Below, in pieces: positions 11,502 through 24,109 of a DNA stretch of 64,000 nt. The translations under genes and the position numbers were made by a program. The stretch's first letter is position 1, and the number at the start of each line of letters is the position of its first letter. Below the pieces are notes generated by a model. It did no database searches, had not been told where the DNA came from, and saw nothing but the letters and a program-made list of their open reading frames with translations. Origin of the DNA: Antedon mediterranea (Eukaryota; Echinodermata; Crinoidea; Comatulida; Antedonidae); the NCBI RefSeq assembly GCF_964355755.1, contig NC_092673.1:30759001-30823000 (forward strand), given 5' to 3'.

Positions 11502-13181
11502 ATGGTTGAAGATTCAAAAACTTTCGAAAACCTTAAAACTGATCTCAGTAGATTATATGAAGGTGAAAGATACCTTTGGTTAAGATACTGCGTATTTGAT
11601 TTTTTGAGTGTGGGTAAAATTACAGATCCAGATTCCAATGGATATGATCTGTTGTGCTCACTCCAAGAAAACAGTAAACTCACAACAGAAAATGTTGACA
11701 TTTTGTTAGAGATTAACCAACTAACAGAAATTAAGGAAGCTCAAGATCTTGTAACACGATATATGGAAGACAACGAAATTCAGAAAGGGTCTGATAAAAG
11801 ACGCTTGACGCCATATCGGGAAAGACTGTTCAAAGCTATTAGAGAAGTTTGTCCAGATGAATTTAAGGAGATCATTTTTTTGTACGGACTAAACCAATAC
11901 GATTTCAAAAATCTTTGGAATGTAGTACTGAAATTGGAAATTGATGGGGTTCTTGCAGATGAACCAGAAAAAATAAAGAGGTTTGCAAATTGCCTCGGAA
12001 AAATGGCGCGCAACAAGCTACTCGATGACGGTATGTACCTATTCCAATCAAAATAAATTAATGATGCCAAATCAATAGGCCGACTGTGTTTTGTAATTTG
12101 TAAACAATTTCGGGGTATTTAGTTACTAATTACTAATAATTATATTAACTAATTTTTAGCCAACAGTGACGGTGCGTTATCGGATGACCAATACCATCCA
12201 AGTGAAGGTAAATTATTACGAACATTAGTGAGTGTGATGGTAATGATAAACTTGAATTTATATTCATTCATTCATTTATTTGGTCAAATCAATTGTAATT
12301 TACTATAATAACAACAACTGTTATGCTATACAGTTTGCAGTATACCACGTATATTAGTTCTGAAAGAGTTTCTCGACGTTTTGAGCAATATGCATTGATT
12401 GTCTTCATATAAGTGACAAAATTGGTGTTATTGTTATTGGTGTTATTGTTAACGATGTCAGAGCTATTGGTGTTGTTGTTATTGTTATTTAAATGATGTT
12501 TTTTGTCCTTTTGTTTTGTGTGTTTTTATTGTCTGGATTTTTACTATTTTTGTATTTGAATGTTCTGTATATAATATGGTCGATTGATTTCTTATAATAA
12601 GTAATTTTGTCTAAAAAATGTTTTATGTCTACCATTATCAACTAATGATTAATAATTTAGACATGCTTTCCTTCAACTATATAGATTTCTCGGACGAAGA
12701 CTTTAGATGCCTAATTGCGGATTTTGCACAATGGTATGATCAACGTGGACTCCTTAACCAGCTAAAACTTCTATTCATAGATAAACTCGACAGACAAGTG
12801 TTGGAAAAGTTTAGCAGTACAATAGAACTGTTAAACAGTTTACATTCGAGAGGACTATTCAGTCAGAGAAATCCTTCGGTGCTGTATGATGCAATACAAT
12901 TAACTGAACAATTTGACTTGGAGCCAACCTTAAAAGAGAAGCTTCCTGATTTCAATGATATCGGGGAACGTAAGATTGTCTCATTTTCACCACACACAAT
13001 AAATATTGTACATTTCGGACAAAAGCTTGGTGATTCGGAAATAAACATTCTTGATCGACGATACAACTTCCCTGTTGTTAAGAAGTACACAGACAGATGG
13101 AGTTTGATTTTGGATTTTGAAAACCGGGGATTGTTGAAGGAAGAAAAAATCGAAAAAATTAATAAAGTGTTGAAGAGATAA
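11502..13181 (+). CDS. DED gene copy B: intact protein with four DED-like folds
   Basis: Coding exons 11502-12030, 12160-12207 and 12685-13181 join in phase 1 to give 357 residues. Acceptors are TTTTTAG and ATATAG; donors are GTATGT and GTAAAT. Fold 1 spans about residues 8-93 (FENLKTDL, DLLCSLQENSKL) and fold 2 about 105-175 (YRERLFKAIREV, LWNVVLKLEIDGVL). The linker exon is 16 codons (NSDGALSDDQYHPSE). Fold 3 has DEDFRCLIADFAQWYD and LFSQRNPSVLYDAI. Fold 4 has SFSPHT, DRRYNFP and WSLILDFENRGLLKEEK. No transmembrane segment, signal peptide or enzymatic domain is seen. A DED-only protein most likely works as an adaptor or decoy in the cytoplasm, by family analogy. The ATG at 11502 follows a splice acceptor by 28 bases. 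No lesion found. Confidence 0.85.
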
Positions 13182-14220
13182 AACAAACATACAGCTAACC
13201 TTGTAATGTATAATTTATAGTTTGATCAATATGTAAAAAATTAGCATATTAAATAACACAATGACATAACATAAAGACGATTGTACACAGTGGGGCAAGA
13301 ATAAATAGAATATATTGATAAGCTGCCAATCCTAGCTTTATTGTGTATATTGCCTGTGTTTGTATACTTAGCTAACGGTCACACTTCAGTATTCTATTGT
13401 GATGGGTAGCAACATAAGCAAAGCACAACCATTATGGTTTATGCAAATTAGACCTAGATGTGCTGTATGCTTGTTCATTATTTCTTTTGTGATATGTAGC
13501 TTATTGAGTAGACACAAGAACAGCTTTTAGAGGCTTACTTAAAAGCCTAAAGTTAGAATGAGGCCTCGATTAAAAGGTTTATTTAGAAGCCTGAAGCTGA
13601 AAGAGCTCTAGTAGTACTAAGGCTTATGTATCCCACAGATAACTGTACATAGGACAAGCATATATCTTTGGTAATCACAGACACTTGTATATATTGTATT
13701 CACCTTAAAGACCTATCATTATATAGGTGTAATAGTATAACCAATGATTATTTATATTGTATAATTTCAGATATATATAAGTCTTTATTACTTAAAACAA
13801 ATTATGTTTTTATAGGTAGTAAATCGAATCGATATATGGATAGAAACATAAAGATGGAATAAAAGTTCGCATTCGCAATATTTGAATGACGAATTTTTTT
13901 AGTGCAGTTACACTGAATTTTCCTGTTTTTTTACCAAAATCATTACACTTACAGCTATGTATAAAAAGAATAACCTGTAATAAAAACATTCCATTTCATT
14001 CATTCATCTTTTCACTTAGGTCATATCATATAATTCTCAAAACCTATCATATCAAATAAATAACATGCTTAACTACAAAAAAAGTTATAATAAGCATCGT
14101 ACAGAAAATTACACACAGTAAAGAGAAAATAGTTGTACACTCGCAAATAAAGATACAATAACGTTCATTGCTGATCATTTAAGACTGGTATTGACTCAAA
14201 CTTGACTCGACTGCAGTCGA
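13182..14220. other. 3' flank of copy B, intergenic
   Basis: The first bases (AACAAACATACAGCTAACCT) resemble the 3' UTR start of copy F (AACAAAGATGCAGCTAACGT), so they are probably untranslated. I see no gene in the rest. Confidence 0.5.
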
Positions 14221-14221
14221 G

Positions 14222-14290
14222 TGCTCAAATTTGTATTAGTGTTTACCGACCGACAGACCGATGTAGTGAGCTGTAGAGTCGCGTCTGCAC
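14222..14290 (-). repeat. Inverted repeat flanking copy B, right arm
   Basis: GTGTTTACCGACCGACAGAC, then GTGAGCTGTAGAGTCGCG, is the inverse complement of sequence at 11023-11080 and of the CGGTCGGTAAACAC repeats. Confidence 0.5.
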
Positions 14291-14749
14291 GCGATCGACT
14301 AAAAACCGACTTTCGATGAAACGCCGTTTAAGACAAACAAATATTATGTGCTTGCACTACAATTTCTGAAAACACAAGGCATTGTTATACGGTAGGATAC
14401 TTCCAACAATATCAATGTGCCCTTATTGTATCTACACCATAAGATTGAACAGTACATGCTGACACAGTAAACTGCATTTACCAAACTGTCTACTTATGGG
14501 GAGAGAGAGTTGGCCCTAATACAAATAGGTCGAAACTGAAGTGTGATGTCACTTCACCATTCTTGTTACTATTCACATGGTAAAGATAAGTTATACAATT
14601 ATTAACTTTCAATAGTGCCCCCGTTGAGAGAAATATGTGGATAATTCACATTTTAAATATCATTGCAGTCGTACAAGTAATATACAATTACTACTTGTTT
14701 ATGTGTCTCGTTGTCCTGCTCAACCCCTGGAATATTTTTATTTTTTCAT

Positions 14750-14960
14750 TATTTTGACAGTGGATATTAATACTTGGAGGCAAATATAAATTTTTTTAAA
14801 CAATCTTCAAAACTTTTAAACATTTTCAGCAATTTCGGTCGGTTGGTCGGTAAAAACTAAATGTCGGTAAACACTAAATGTCGGTAAACACTAACTCAAA
14901 TTCATATTTGTTCATTATTTTGACAGTGGATATTAATACTTGGAGGCAAATATAAACAAC
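14750..14960 (+). repeat. Second array of the CGGTCGGTAAACACTAA repeat
   Basis: Two units with GACAGTGGATATTAATACTT and GGAGGCAAATATAAA, the same family as 11090-11420. Confidence 0.7.
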
Positions 14961-15179
14961 CTTATTATCAATCAGGCAATCCATAACAATAGTTGATAGT
15001 AGGGATTAGCTATAGTTTTTAATTAAATAAAGCGTAGGCGTACAATTATTTGTTGACAATTTTGCTACCACGATTATTATTTGGATTTACCCAAAACCAA
15101 ACTTAAAGAACGCCTTCATAATCATGACGATTAATCAACATACTGTTGCATGACTCATTCTAAAAAAACGCAAATACGA

Positions 15180-15275
15180 TCCAATCAGCTCTTGTTTCAC
15201 TACATTGGCTGCCGGTTAAACAACACATAGAATTCAAGATCCATGCGCTCACCTAGAAAGCCATCCATAAATAAT
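15180..15275 (+). mobile_element. LINE RT C-terminal relic
   Basis: One frame reads SLHWLPVKQHIEFKIHALT, a stop, then KAIHK. This matches the conserved LHWLPVxxRIxFKIxxLTYKALH signature found after the RT of CR1/RTE-type LINEs. Only about 100 bases remain. Confidence 0.5.
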
Positions 15276-15522
15276 CACCTATCATCATTTCATAACTAAA
15301 GTAGAGACAAAGAGAAATTACCATAACAAAATGAAAAAATCTTATTTTATTTTATACTGTATAGCTGTATTGGATTATTGACACAAAAATATACTTCGAT
15401 TTATCGCATAACTTAGGCCTAAACACTTTTTTTCTCAATGCGCTCGAGTGCAAAATCAACAAGACAAAAATAATAAAATAACCCAACCAGGAGGTTTTTT
15501 TCTAATTGTTTACCGTAGCTAT

Positions 15523-15665
15523 AATGGAATACCCTTATTGAAATTATTTATTTCAACAACAAAAGGTATACTGTATTATCATTTTCATTATGTCATCATG
15601 TAGTAACATGGAAGAGTTAGTCGCCATTGTTAGGGTGTGCCAAAAGATCGTTATTCACATTAAAG
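15523..15665 (+). promoter_or_regulatory. Conserved upstream module and untranslated first exon of copy C
   Basis: AATGGAATACCCTTATTG at 15523, then GTCGCCATTGTTAGGGTGTG and GATCGTTATTCACATTAAAG ending at 15665, before GTAGGC. Same order and spacing class as before copies B and D. The partner acceptor TTTTTTAG ends at 16309. Confidence 0.5.
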
Positions 15666-15854
15666 GTAGGCCTATAGATTATCGCTGTTCTTTCTCGCAT
15701 TTTGTTCTAACATTTTCTTTGCAGCGCATGTTACCGGAGTGGAAAGCTTTTTTAGAAATTGATTTACACTAAAGCAAAGAACTTATAACACAAGAATCTC
15801 CTGTTCTTCAATTTGCATTCAAAACACAGTATCGGAAGTACAGGGTTAAAAGGT

Positions 15855-16018
15855 CAAACTGGGCGACGCCATTTCACAGCATGGCGCAGCGCCCCCTCCA
15901 AACTAGGAAGTCAATTACTCTACCCCTCTAGAGTATTAGCAGATCCCCTCTTTGATTTTGACTTTCTAATTTGATGCGGGCGCCCTACTCCATGGCTCAC
16001 AATGGCGCCACCCATAGC
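15855..16018. repeat. Small fold-back (MITE-like) palindrome
   Basis: GGGCGACGCCATTTCACAGC at the left is an imperfect inverse of GCTCACAATGGCGCCACCC at the right, and AAGTCAATTACTCTACCCC pairs with GATCCCCTCTTTGATTTTGA, with the centre near 15937. It lies in the presumed 5' UTR intron of copy C. No target duplication seen. Confidence 0.5.
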
Positions 16019-16327
16019 TCTATTCTATCCCACAATGCCTTTCGAAATTGTTACGCGCTTCGGACGAACAGGAGATTCTTGTGTTATAAGTTCTTTGACT
16101 AAAGTATTAAGCAACTATGACACCATTTCAGAATTAGAGAATAAATTTTATCTCCTCGTGGTATGTATCGTTATCCTATCGAATGCTCAAGTGTTATATT
16201 TTTATAAAATTCAAAATAAAAAAAAACAAATATTCATTGAAATCAATAAATTATATCGATGACACAAGCAATAATGTAGACCTAAATACAATTTATTATT
16301 CTTTTTTAGGAACCATAAAACAATAAA

Positions 16328-18525
16328 ATGGCAGATTCTAAACCTTACCACGAGTTGAAATATAGGCTTAGTGAATACTACCGTGGGGAAAGATATTATT
16401 GGTTGAGGGAGCCTATTCGAACACTTGGATATTGATGAAATTTTAAATCCAGAATTCAATGGGAATGATTTATTCATTGCACAAAAATGTAATCACACCT
16501 ACTAATGTTCAAATTCTGTTAGAGATTACGACACTAACAGAAGAAGTAAAAGGTGCTGAAGATATTGTAAGATGGTATATGGTTGTCAACAGAATTCAGA
16601 ATACTGTACTAGTAAAACACATTTGTCATCATATAGGAAGCGAATATTCAAAACAATGAGACAGGTTTGCCCGGTTGCAAGATATCTAATTTCCTTCTAC
16701 GGACTAACAGGTCCTTTCCAAAACGTTTGGGATGTCATAATCAAACTAGAAAAAGACTAAATTCTAGAAGATAAACCAGACAAAATAGAAAGGTTTGCAA
16801 AGTGTCTTGGAGAAGTTGTAAAAGACAGCGTACGAAGTACTAACTGTATGTATTTTATTCAACTCTTAAATGCGATATGCCATCTTCTTTCCCATTTGAT
16901 TTAAAACTACATTGATTATGGTTACTACTAAGAACTCCGGAAACTTACTTTACAATATTGTTCTTAGTTGGTACAACACGTTAGAACAAAACATAATTGT
17001 GCTATTGGATTGCCAACAGTTTGGTTACATATTGATTGAATGAATTATTTCAGTTATTACTGTAATATATGTTTACTATTACTTTACAGACAATATGCAA
17101 ACATTCCATAACCAAGAAAGTAAAGGTAAGTTAGTAAATTGAACAATTAATATGAGTTATAAAGAGAAACAGAATAAATAAAGATGTGATGAATGTTATG
17201 AAAATGGGGAAATGTTTGCCTATAAGTGTTGTGATACTAGAGGTACTCAAATACAACTTTACACTTATAATATAAATAATCAAAATAAAATGAGAAAGAA
17301 TAATAAAAATAATGAGTATGATGATGGTGATGATGATGGAGATGATGGAGATGATAATGATGGAGATGATGAAGATGATGATGATGGAGATGATGATAAT
17401 GATGATGATGGAGATGATGATAATGATGATGATGGAGATGATGATAGTGAGGATGATGGAGATGATGATAATGATAATGATGGAGATGATGATAGTGATG
17501 ATGATGGAGATGATAGTGATGATGATAATGATGATGGAGATAATGATAGTGATGATGATGGAGATGATGATAATGATGATGATGGAGATGATGATGATGG
17601 AGATGATGATAGTGATGATGATGGAAATGATGATAGTGATGATGATGGAGATGATGATAGTGATGATGATGGAGATGATGATAGTGATGATGATAGTAGT
17701 GATGATGATGGAGATGATGATAGTGATGATGATGATGGAGATGATGTTGGAGATGATGATGAGGGTGATGGTGATGATGATGGAGATTATGATAGTGATG
17801 ATGATGGAGATGATGATAGTGATGATGATGGAGATGATGATAATGATGATGATGGAGATGATGATGATGGAGATGATGATAGTGATGATGATGGAGATGA
17901 TGATAGTGATGATGATGGAGATGATGATGATGATGGAGATGATGATGATGATGGAGATGATGTTGGAGATGAGGGTGATGGTGATGATGATGAAACTTAT
18001 TAATAACTCTAACATGTTTTTTCATTTGTATAGATCTTTCGGAAGCTGATTTTCGACAGTTAATCTCAGATTTTGACAAACATTTTGATTCAAAGTTCAT
18101 AACCAAGCTAAAAGTTCTGTTCATAGAATTGATAGATGACCTTAACGATTTGAACAATTCTACCCGTACCATTATTGAACTGTGCACACATTTACATGGG
18201 TCTGGAAAATTGAGTCGAACAGATCTTTCTGTTCTGTATGACACAATAATAGAAACAAAGCAATTTGGCTTTCAGTCAGAAATTAAAAAAAAAGCTTCCT
18301 GCTTTCAAAAATATCAAGGAACGTAAGGTAGTATCATTTTCACAACACATACATACTATTTTTATTCTGGGAAAAACGCTTAGTGATGTAGATGTAAAAA
18401 ATCTAGATGGACAACACAACTTCCCTAAACTTAAAAGGTACACAGATAGCTGGAGTTTGATTTTGGATTTCGAAAGACGAGGGTTGCTAAAAAGAGGAAA
18501 CCTCGTCTAAGTTCTCGAAGAGACG
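16328..18525 (+). pseudogene. DED gene copy C: pseudogene
   Basis: Exons align with copies B and F at 16328-16845, 17090-17125 and 18034-18525. The start MADSKPYHELKYRLSEYY is intact, but the frame breaks just after WLR (near 16411), again around 16487 (bases lost in the NALEDKG segment) and near 16600-16620. A stop interrupts the second fold after IIKLEKD at 16760. The linker exon is the shortest of the array at 36 bases. In exon 3 a run of As near 18285-18293 shifts the frame, and the C-terminal helix is replaced by a premature TAA at 18510. Several independent lesions make this a pseudogene rather than a sequencing artefact. A large GAT-rich minisatellite fills intron 2. Confidence 0.8.
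17312..17997 (+). repeat. GATGATGATGGA-type minisatellite in intron 2 of copy C
   Basis: About 690 bases of (GAT)n mixed with GGA, AGT and AAT triplets, organised as longer units such as GATGATGATAGTGATGATGA. Because the period is a multiple of three, open frames run through it in several frames on both strands (Asp-rich, Met-rich, His-rich, Ile-rich). None is a plausible gene. Confidence 0.9.
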
Positions 18526-19170
18526 AACATAAAATTAACTTGAGTTATTTCTCCATTAGTAGGCCTATACTAATTGTAATAACTATAAAATATTAATAAT
18601 ATATTAATAAAAGATTATTATACTATATTATTTTAATTGAGAATAAGACTATATTTATTTTTGTTATGTATAGTATGTTCTATTCCTATGGATATTTATC
18701 TGAAATAAAAGAATGAATGAATAGTTATTCAGAAAAAACGACGATTTCTGTTTACAAATAGAAACTATGCAAGTAAACGCGCATTCTTTGATATTTTTTT
18801 AATCATTACTTGCACTAAAGTGTGATTTCTTTTTTATTTATAATTTTAGTATTATTAATATTTTTTGTCCAATAGATGATAAATTATTGAATTCCAGCGG
18901 AATGTGTAAATAAGGTGTGAAAGTCCACTCAAAGTTCGTCTGATTTATTAAAGCGGCTAAAGTCGCAAATCATCACCACTGTAATTAAATGTTCTCTGTA
19001 GTGTATGGTATTTTTAACTCTCTCAAATCTTGATACGGATCATAAATGACAATTCGCCAAAGCCTATAAATGTTTATCTGGCACATTTATATATAAATTT
19101 ACGTAAGGGCAAAATTCGGTAAATCGCGCGTTATTTCTAGAATGTTTACTCAATGGTATATAAAGTTGGT
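18526..19170. other. Intergenic after copy C
   Basis: No gene or named repeat recognised. AATAAAAG and AATAAAAGAATGAATG near 18605 and 18705 could be polyadenylation signals of the former gene. Confidence 0.4.
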
Positions 19171-19776
19171 TCGTACTTTTAGTACTGATTTTAACCACCT
19201 GATGTAACCCTGTTTACTAATTAAATTGAGTTAGATAATTAGTTATTGACAATTAAAACGAATTTAGGTTCAACGATTTGCCCAAATAGGGATGTTTTCT
19301 GATCGTGGTATACACTGTCTAATGGATGTCCATCGTGAACAAGGCCATATAGATGGCTGCAGTCACGTGCTCGAGTTAATGTTTACCGACTGACCAACCA
19401 GCCGAAATAGTGAGCTGTAAAGTGCAACAAAAATGGCATGTAAAGTTAAGAGCTCACATGTCGTCCATCCTGGAAACAGCACATATATTGAGGGAGCTGT
19501 TGTCTCTAAGCTTCTTATTTCGTTTTGTTTCTCAAGGTGAGACCTCGATCTCGGTACCACCGAGCCATACACAACTGACGTTGTAGAAAGATTCCTCCGT
19601 TTATTTACTATGCAGTAAACCACGTTGGTGCAGATAGATTATTACATACCGCAATGAATTATAACTTTTTACTATGATGAAATCTTTAAAAATATAAAGA
19701 AATGATGCACTGTTAAACTGTATACTATTAAATGTAATATATGAACATTTTAAGGAAGAAAGTTAAAGATGTATTG

Positions 19777-20299
19777 TCCCTTGAAACACAAAAAATGAAG
19801 GTCAAAATATTCTAGATTTAAATTGGCCACATCAAAGTAATATTAAAGTTATTCACTTTAAGTCCAAAAACAACAAGTTTACGTAATGAACCGATAAATT
19901 AATTTTTTTACATTTTGCTGGAAAATCGTCGCGAGCGAAAGTAAACAAAGATTTCAAACCATGAGTATGCATTATGCATGATGCTAATTAGGATTGTTTA
20001 AAACTCGTCGGCGGTTTGAGAAGGTGTTTTCACACAGATCGCAAGGAAGTTTTATGATTATGCATACAGAGTAGCCTAACAAGCACATTGCATTATGAGA
20101 TATGTTTTGATCGAAAACTTTGACTGGAAGTCAAAGTTATATTTTGAACAAAAAAATGTCTGTATTTCAGTTAAATGATTTTCTTTTTGACTAATTTTTT
20201 GTGAAAGGTAATAACTATTATGATACTTCAAAATGACCAACTTTTTTCGAAATGTTAAAAAAAAATTGTTTTGGAATTAGTCAAAGGGACAATACATCT
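19777..20299. mobile_element. TTAA-flanked MITE (piggyBac- or Kolobok-like)
   Basis: Terminal inverted repeats AGATGTATTGTCCCTT and AAGGGACAATACATCT are each flanked by TTAA, at 19773-19776 and 20300-20303. The element is 523 bp with no transposase frame. Related sequence lies at 22735-22845 in inverse orientation, and a lone end (GGGGGACAATACATCTTTAA) lies at about 795-815 in intron 1 of copy A. Confidence 0.75.
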
Positions 20300-20576
20300 T
20301 TAATGATAAGTTTGTTATTTCGGCCTATGAAAATGTCATAATTTGTTTGATTGTCGAAATTATTTATAAAAAAATTAATATGCAATTAATGATGAATTAA
20401 TCAACTTGTGTTCTCTTAATTTCATAATAAATCATACATATGATACACTTTAAGAAAATGACTAAAAATACCCGCACACAATAATACGAGTAGGCCTATG
20501 CTTTGCATTTTCCTATCTCCTCCTACGATAATTTTTTTAAATGGCTGGAAACCGGTTGAACAGCTCGAGTACAGCA

Positions 20577-20884
20577 TCACTGAGTGAGTGAGTGGCCGAG
20601 CGGTTAAGACAGTGGAACCGTAATTACCTAGCCATAACAACGGCAGGGGTTCGAGGCTCACTCACTCCATGGTTCTGGTGGTAGAACGAGTCTTCTCGGA
20701 TAAGGACTATAAACCGTAGGTCCAGTGTACACATCTAGCTCGTGTGCACTTTAAAGAACCTAGTACACCTTTCGAGACGAGTAGGGGGTTACCCCGGTGT
20801 ATTAGTACATTACAGCCACTGATCACCAACTGGGCCCTCTGGGAGACCAGTCATTGACTGAAGAGGTTACCCAGTATAAATATA
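20577..20884 (+). mobile_element. tRNA-derived SINE
   Basis: The head has an A-box-like GTGGCCGAGCGGTTAAG (20592) and a B-box-like GGGGTTCGAGGCTC (20646), spaced as in a tRNA of the Leu/Ser type. A unique body of about 200 bases follows, then a TATAAATATATA tail. It is absent from the matching position of the duplicate block near 30196, which reads straight across. The body was not matched to a named SINE core domain. Confidence 0.7.
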
Positions 20885-21770
20885 TATTTCAATAATCAAA
20901 ATGTTGAAGCCGATTTTCTTGAAAAAATATTATTTTGATAGATTTAATAAACGTATTATACAAATGTATTGATGTGCAATGAATGGAACATTCCGAATTA
21001 TTTGGTTTAACCATGAAGGAATACCTCCATGGTTTAACACAAGTAGGTAAACGTATGGGCCCTTGGAGAATAAACATAAATAGTATTGCAATGCTATACA
21101 ATCTATATATAAATTATGGTTAATTCTGACATAGGCGAGCACAATGAAAAAACTTCGGTACAAATCTCCGCCTTGGATACCTACCTTGTCTATCTGAGAT
21201 GTACCGCGAAACGTAGATTTGATAACATTAGTGTTCAGATCAACGCTATTGTTCCATATTTCTATCTTAGGAAGATATTATAAAGAGTTTTTTAACAAAA
21301 TTTATGATTTCAACATTAGATTTTCAACTCAGTTTCAATTCTTTCCGTTCAAAGTAATTTCCGGGTTTAAGATAAGTTCACCTTGCAACAACCTGGTTTC
21401 AAATATTTTCTCTCTTTTATACACAAGGGAGCAGTTAAAATAATAGATTTGACCCTAAAGGTGACTGGAACAGGCACTTTCCATCAATCAATACAGTGTC
21501 CCGTTGGAAGACGAAAAAAAAATCAGATAGGACTGGAGCTTAAGTAGCTATTTCAGTTTTTTTGTTTATTTTAAAACATACGGCGCGTGTGTGAAGGTAC
21601 AGTAGTTAAAAAATAGAAATCATATACTGCAAATTAATAAAGATCAAATGAAATATACGCCATAAAGAATTGGAATATATTGTGGGGAATAGTATTATAA
21701 AATTACATAGGGAGATTTGATGATAAGACATTTTTTTTAAATCGAGTCAAATCCCGCCACATGAGTATAA

Positions 21771-23105
21771 ATAGGCCTAAAGCTATGTCGAAATTTCGAC
21801 ATATAAAAAAATAAATAAAATAAAATTTGTTTTTTTTTTTGTTTTTTGTTTTTGCTATTTATATTCATGATATAGTAGGATTAGGCTTCGTACAGTAAAG
21901 TAACTCGAGTGAAAAAAAAAAGAATTCACTATTGGTGGATGATTTTGTAATGAATTGACAGTTCAGCGCGAAACATTTACATAAGTTCTACCTCGCCTTG
22001 GGTTATTTTTTATATATTGTTAATTTGATAAATCCATCCACCCCTTACTGATTATCATGGTGATTTTCACTTAACAACAGAGATATATAAATACAGAGCC
22101 GTATATTATATGTTAGTGAACATTGCCTACTTATCTTTTTCTGATATCGCTAGAGGCGACGCATGCTCAGTCAATCAAGATCAAAGTTGGATGGATTTGT
22201 AGTGAAGCAAATATCGCAAAATGTCCTGTATCTCCTACACGTCACCAGGACCAGGAGTTCCAAGGGATATATACTCATTGATCATTCAATTCTAAACTTT
22301 ACATTTAACATACATTGACACATACTTATTTATTTGCTTTTGGTCCCATTTAAAAATGTGGTTTGACTTCATTAAGGCATCCAACACATACTTCTAACCA
22401 GTGTAGTTTGACAATTATCTTTGGGATTTTACTGGTTCAAGCGGAATTAAATTTCTAATATTCATTAAAATGCGGATATAAAATTTATAGGTTGAAAAAT
22501 AAAGTCGGAAAACCTTTTTTTTTTTGGTATAGGCCTACATGATTCAATAAAATGAAGCCGCTAATTTAGCCAAGGAGTCGCAGGTCTTCAAACTAGATCT
22601 TAAATTGATTTAGCTGTCACACAAGTAGGCCTTTTAAATCACATATCAATTTGACCCCAAATATTGAGAAAACTGATTTTTCCTAAAGCATTATATTATA
22701 CTATTATATAGGGTTTGACTTTGAATTTTAGACTTAAAGTGAATAACTTTAATATTACTTTGATATGATATGATATGAATATTTTGACCTTCAGTTTTTG
22801 TGTTTTAAGGGACAATACCTCTTTAAGTTTATGTCAATATAATAATTCCATTTTAAGTTATACCATACCATTGTGTGGGTTTATTTAATTATTGTATTTT
22901 ACGTACTATGGACGTGCAATTAAAACGAATAGCAACGTAATTCATTATTTCGATAAACTATTTAAATTATTTAAAAATAGACAATTAGCATTATATTATC
23001 AATAATCATATGGTTACATTTGTATAACAAACAGTAAGATAGACATTGAACACATTAGGTATGTACGAGTTGGTTGAGGCATGTGTTAGCAAAGTTGGGT
23101 ATGAG
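21771..23105. other. Intergenic
   Basis: No gene recognised. 22735-22845 is an inverse partial copy of the 19.8-kb MITE. The rest is AT-rich with short homopolymers. Confidence 0.5.
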
Positions 23106-24100
23106 TTGCTATGGGTACGATACGATACGATAAAACTTTATTGCAATTATCTTCATATAAAATAAGTCAAAATTAAAGTTTAACATAGGTGAAAAATCGA
23201 CAGATTTGTAAAAAAAAATTATAGGCGCCTAATTGCTATGGATAAGCCTTACTACTCCGGGCTTAGCTAGTAGTAGGCCTACTTCGCGATTTTGCTTACC
23301 TAAACTAGGCCTAAATTAATGTTTAGCCTAAATTTCAACCGTAATGTGTACTGTATTTTCTTTTGATGATTTAAGCTGTAGAACACTACTACAAGTTGCA
23401 ATATTAGTAAGAAACGTATATTCAGTATTAATAATATTATAGTACTGTAGGATTTCAAATAATGCACCCTCGGATTAATAATGGAACATTCACAAACTGT
23501 GCAGGCACCTCTGCCTATGTCGAATCTAATGGGGCTGGCATAAACAGTTATAAAATTAAGGGATCAGGTCAGAATTATTCCACTACAGTAATTACATGTT
23601 TTACTGTACTGTAATAAACAGTAAACCGTTTTGGTTGTTCGAATGTAGACGTTTATGAGGCAGTTAATGTCATACAAAATGTGTATGATTATCCAAAAAA
23701 AATAATAAACAATTACATTGACAATTTAAAGAGTAAACAACATTTTTGAAATGGTCCCTAAAAGTGATCGATTCTCATAATATACGTTACGGATAGTGAT
23801 CTTCCCTGATAATGTGTACAATCTGTTGAATGTTAAAAACGTTATATACAGTAAATGTAATAACATTAACAGAGTTGTACAGGTTATGAGGGAAAAACCA
23901 TGTTTCATTGATACTGCTCATCTTTTTGAAAAAATCAAACTAACTTTAAATAATATAATAATATATTTTGTATGCTAAGAAGAGAATTTTGGTAGAAAAA
24001 AGTTTATACTTTAGCATATTCTGATCAGCATTTTAAGATGGAAAATGTTTTCTTTTCCAATTTTCCCCGTCGTTCAACGCTTATCCCGAAGACATTCCAA
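23106..24100. other. Intergenic; possible retroelement tail
   Basis: ACGATACGATACGATAAAAC at about 23118 on the plus strand would be a (ATCGT)n tail of a minus-strand retroelement, but no coding remnant is attached. The short overlapping frames at 23726-23978 on both strands have no domain. Confidence 0.3.
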
Positions 24101-24109
24101 AATATAACG

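Larger units (their letters stand above)
19175..21770. repeat. Duplicated block P1 (other copies near 30 kb, 35.8 kb and 51 kb)
   Basis: 19175-19330 matches 29928-30085 (both carry TAGATAATTAGTTATTGACA). 20463-20580 matches 30087-30195 (AATACCCGCACACAATAATA). 20898-20995 matches 30197-30248 plus 35374-35425. 21100-21350 and 21570-21760 match 50938-51180 and 51290-51480 (ATTCTGACATAGGCGAGCAC, ATATACGCCATAAAG). P1 carries a MITE and a SINE absent from the other copies, while the copy near 30 kb was hit by a DIRS element. No gene is recognised within the block. Confidence 0.75.

Noticed and set aside
17131-18244. Long open frames of Ile-, His-, Asp- and Met-rich protein on both strands
   Set aside because: They are readings of one GAT-type triplet repeat; a period of three keeps every frame open.
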